64,000 nucleotides of DNA from Hymenolepis diminuta. Its lineage: Eukaryota; Platyhelminthes; Cestoda; Cyclophyllidea; Hymenolepididae. The stretch lies in the NCBI GenBank assembly GCA_900708905.1, contig CAADRB010000029.1:471924-535923 (forward strand), written 5' to 3'. Below are positions 63,879-64,000 of the stretch, one piece after another. Within the stretch, counting starts at the first letter, position 1. Every line of letters starts with the position of its first letter. The position numbers and the translations under genes were made by a program. The notes beneath the pieces are model-generated. The model was not told the origin of the DNA, searched no databases, and worked only from the letters and a program-made list of their open reading frames with translations.

Positions 63879-64000
63879 GTAAGTTGCATCTTGTAATCAT
63901 AAGGACAAACCACATTGGTCAATAGAAGAACAGATGTGCTTTTGCACAATATTAGCGCTTCCTACTGCTAAATGGGATGTCCTAGATATTAAGCGGCTGA

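Overview
This is a eukaryotic nuclear window, AT-rich by eye, with seven spliced protein-coding genes in 64 kb and long gene-poor stretches between them. Several features point to a metazoan, probably a protostome and most likely a parasitic flatworm. They are bimodal introns (many of 31-43 bp, others of 1-10 kb), mariner-type transposons inside introns, degenerate tRNA-derived SINE-like repeats, and a good 3' splice acceptor 1-22 nt upstream of the start codon in six of the seven genes, as expected with spliced-leader trans-splicing. The species cannot be named from the sequence alone.

Layout: 1-7340 intergenic; 7341-8716 (+) SLC35B1-type ER nucleotide transporter; 8717-13576 intergenic; 13577-15354 (+) PCID2 (TREX-2 PCI protein), complete in 12 exons; 15355-16876 repeat-like spacer; 16877-32186 (-) a voltage-gated K+ channel beta subunit / aldo-keto reductase in 13 exons, whose introns carry two dead Tc1/mariner elements (19463-20757 and 28511-29773); 32391-38773 intergenic with a tRNA-SINE-like copy; 38774-51322 (-) PIGM (GPI mannosyltransferase I), three exons with a 9.6-kb intron full of repeats; 53343-55334 (-) PTPMT1; 57655-60067 (-) mitochondrial ribosomal protein mS22 (MRPS22); 60532-63878 and beyond (+) GBA2 (non-lysosomal glucosylceramidase), cut by the window end. 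I rebuilt exon joins by hand from reading frames, splice signals and remembered family sequences. Summed exon lengths divide correctly, and the protein lengths fall at or near family size (PCID2 397 aa, mS22 398 aa, Kv-beta 331 aa).

The genes do unrelated housekeeping work: ER nucleotide import, mRNA export, redox/channel regulation, GPI-anchor synthesis, mitochondrial phosphatidylglycerophosphate dephosphorylation, mitochondrial translation and glucosylceramide turnover. There is no functional cluster, although MRPS22 and GBA2 are head-to-head only 464 bp apart.

Most notable: PCID2 intron 3 can be joined in frame only as an AT-AC minor-class (U12-type) intron with a textbook ATATCCTTT donor. 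The Kv-beta gene has a GC-AG intron, lacks the conserved catalytic-site Asn, and has an in-frame 59-codon ORF one stop codon upstream of its start. A 90-bp unit occurs twice at 88/90 identity, one copy flanked by 13-bp direct repeats.
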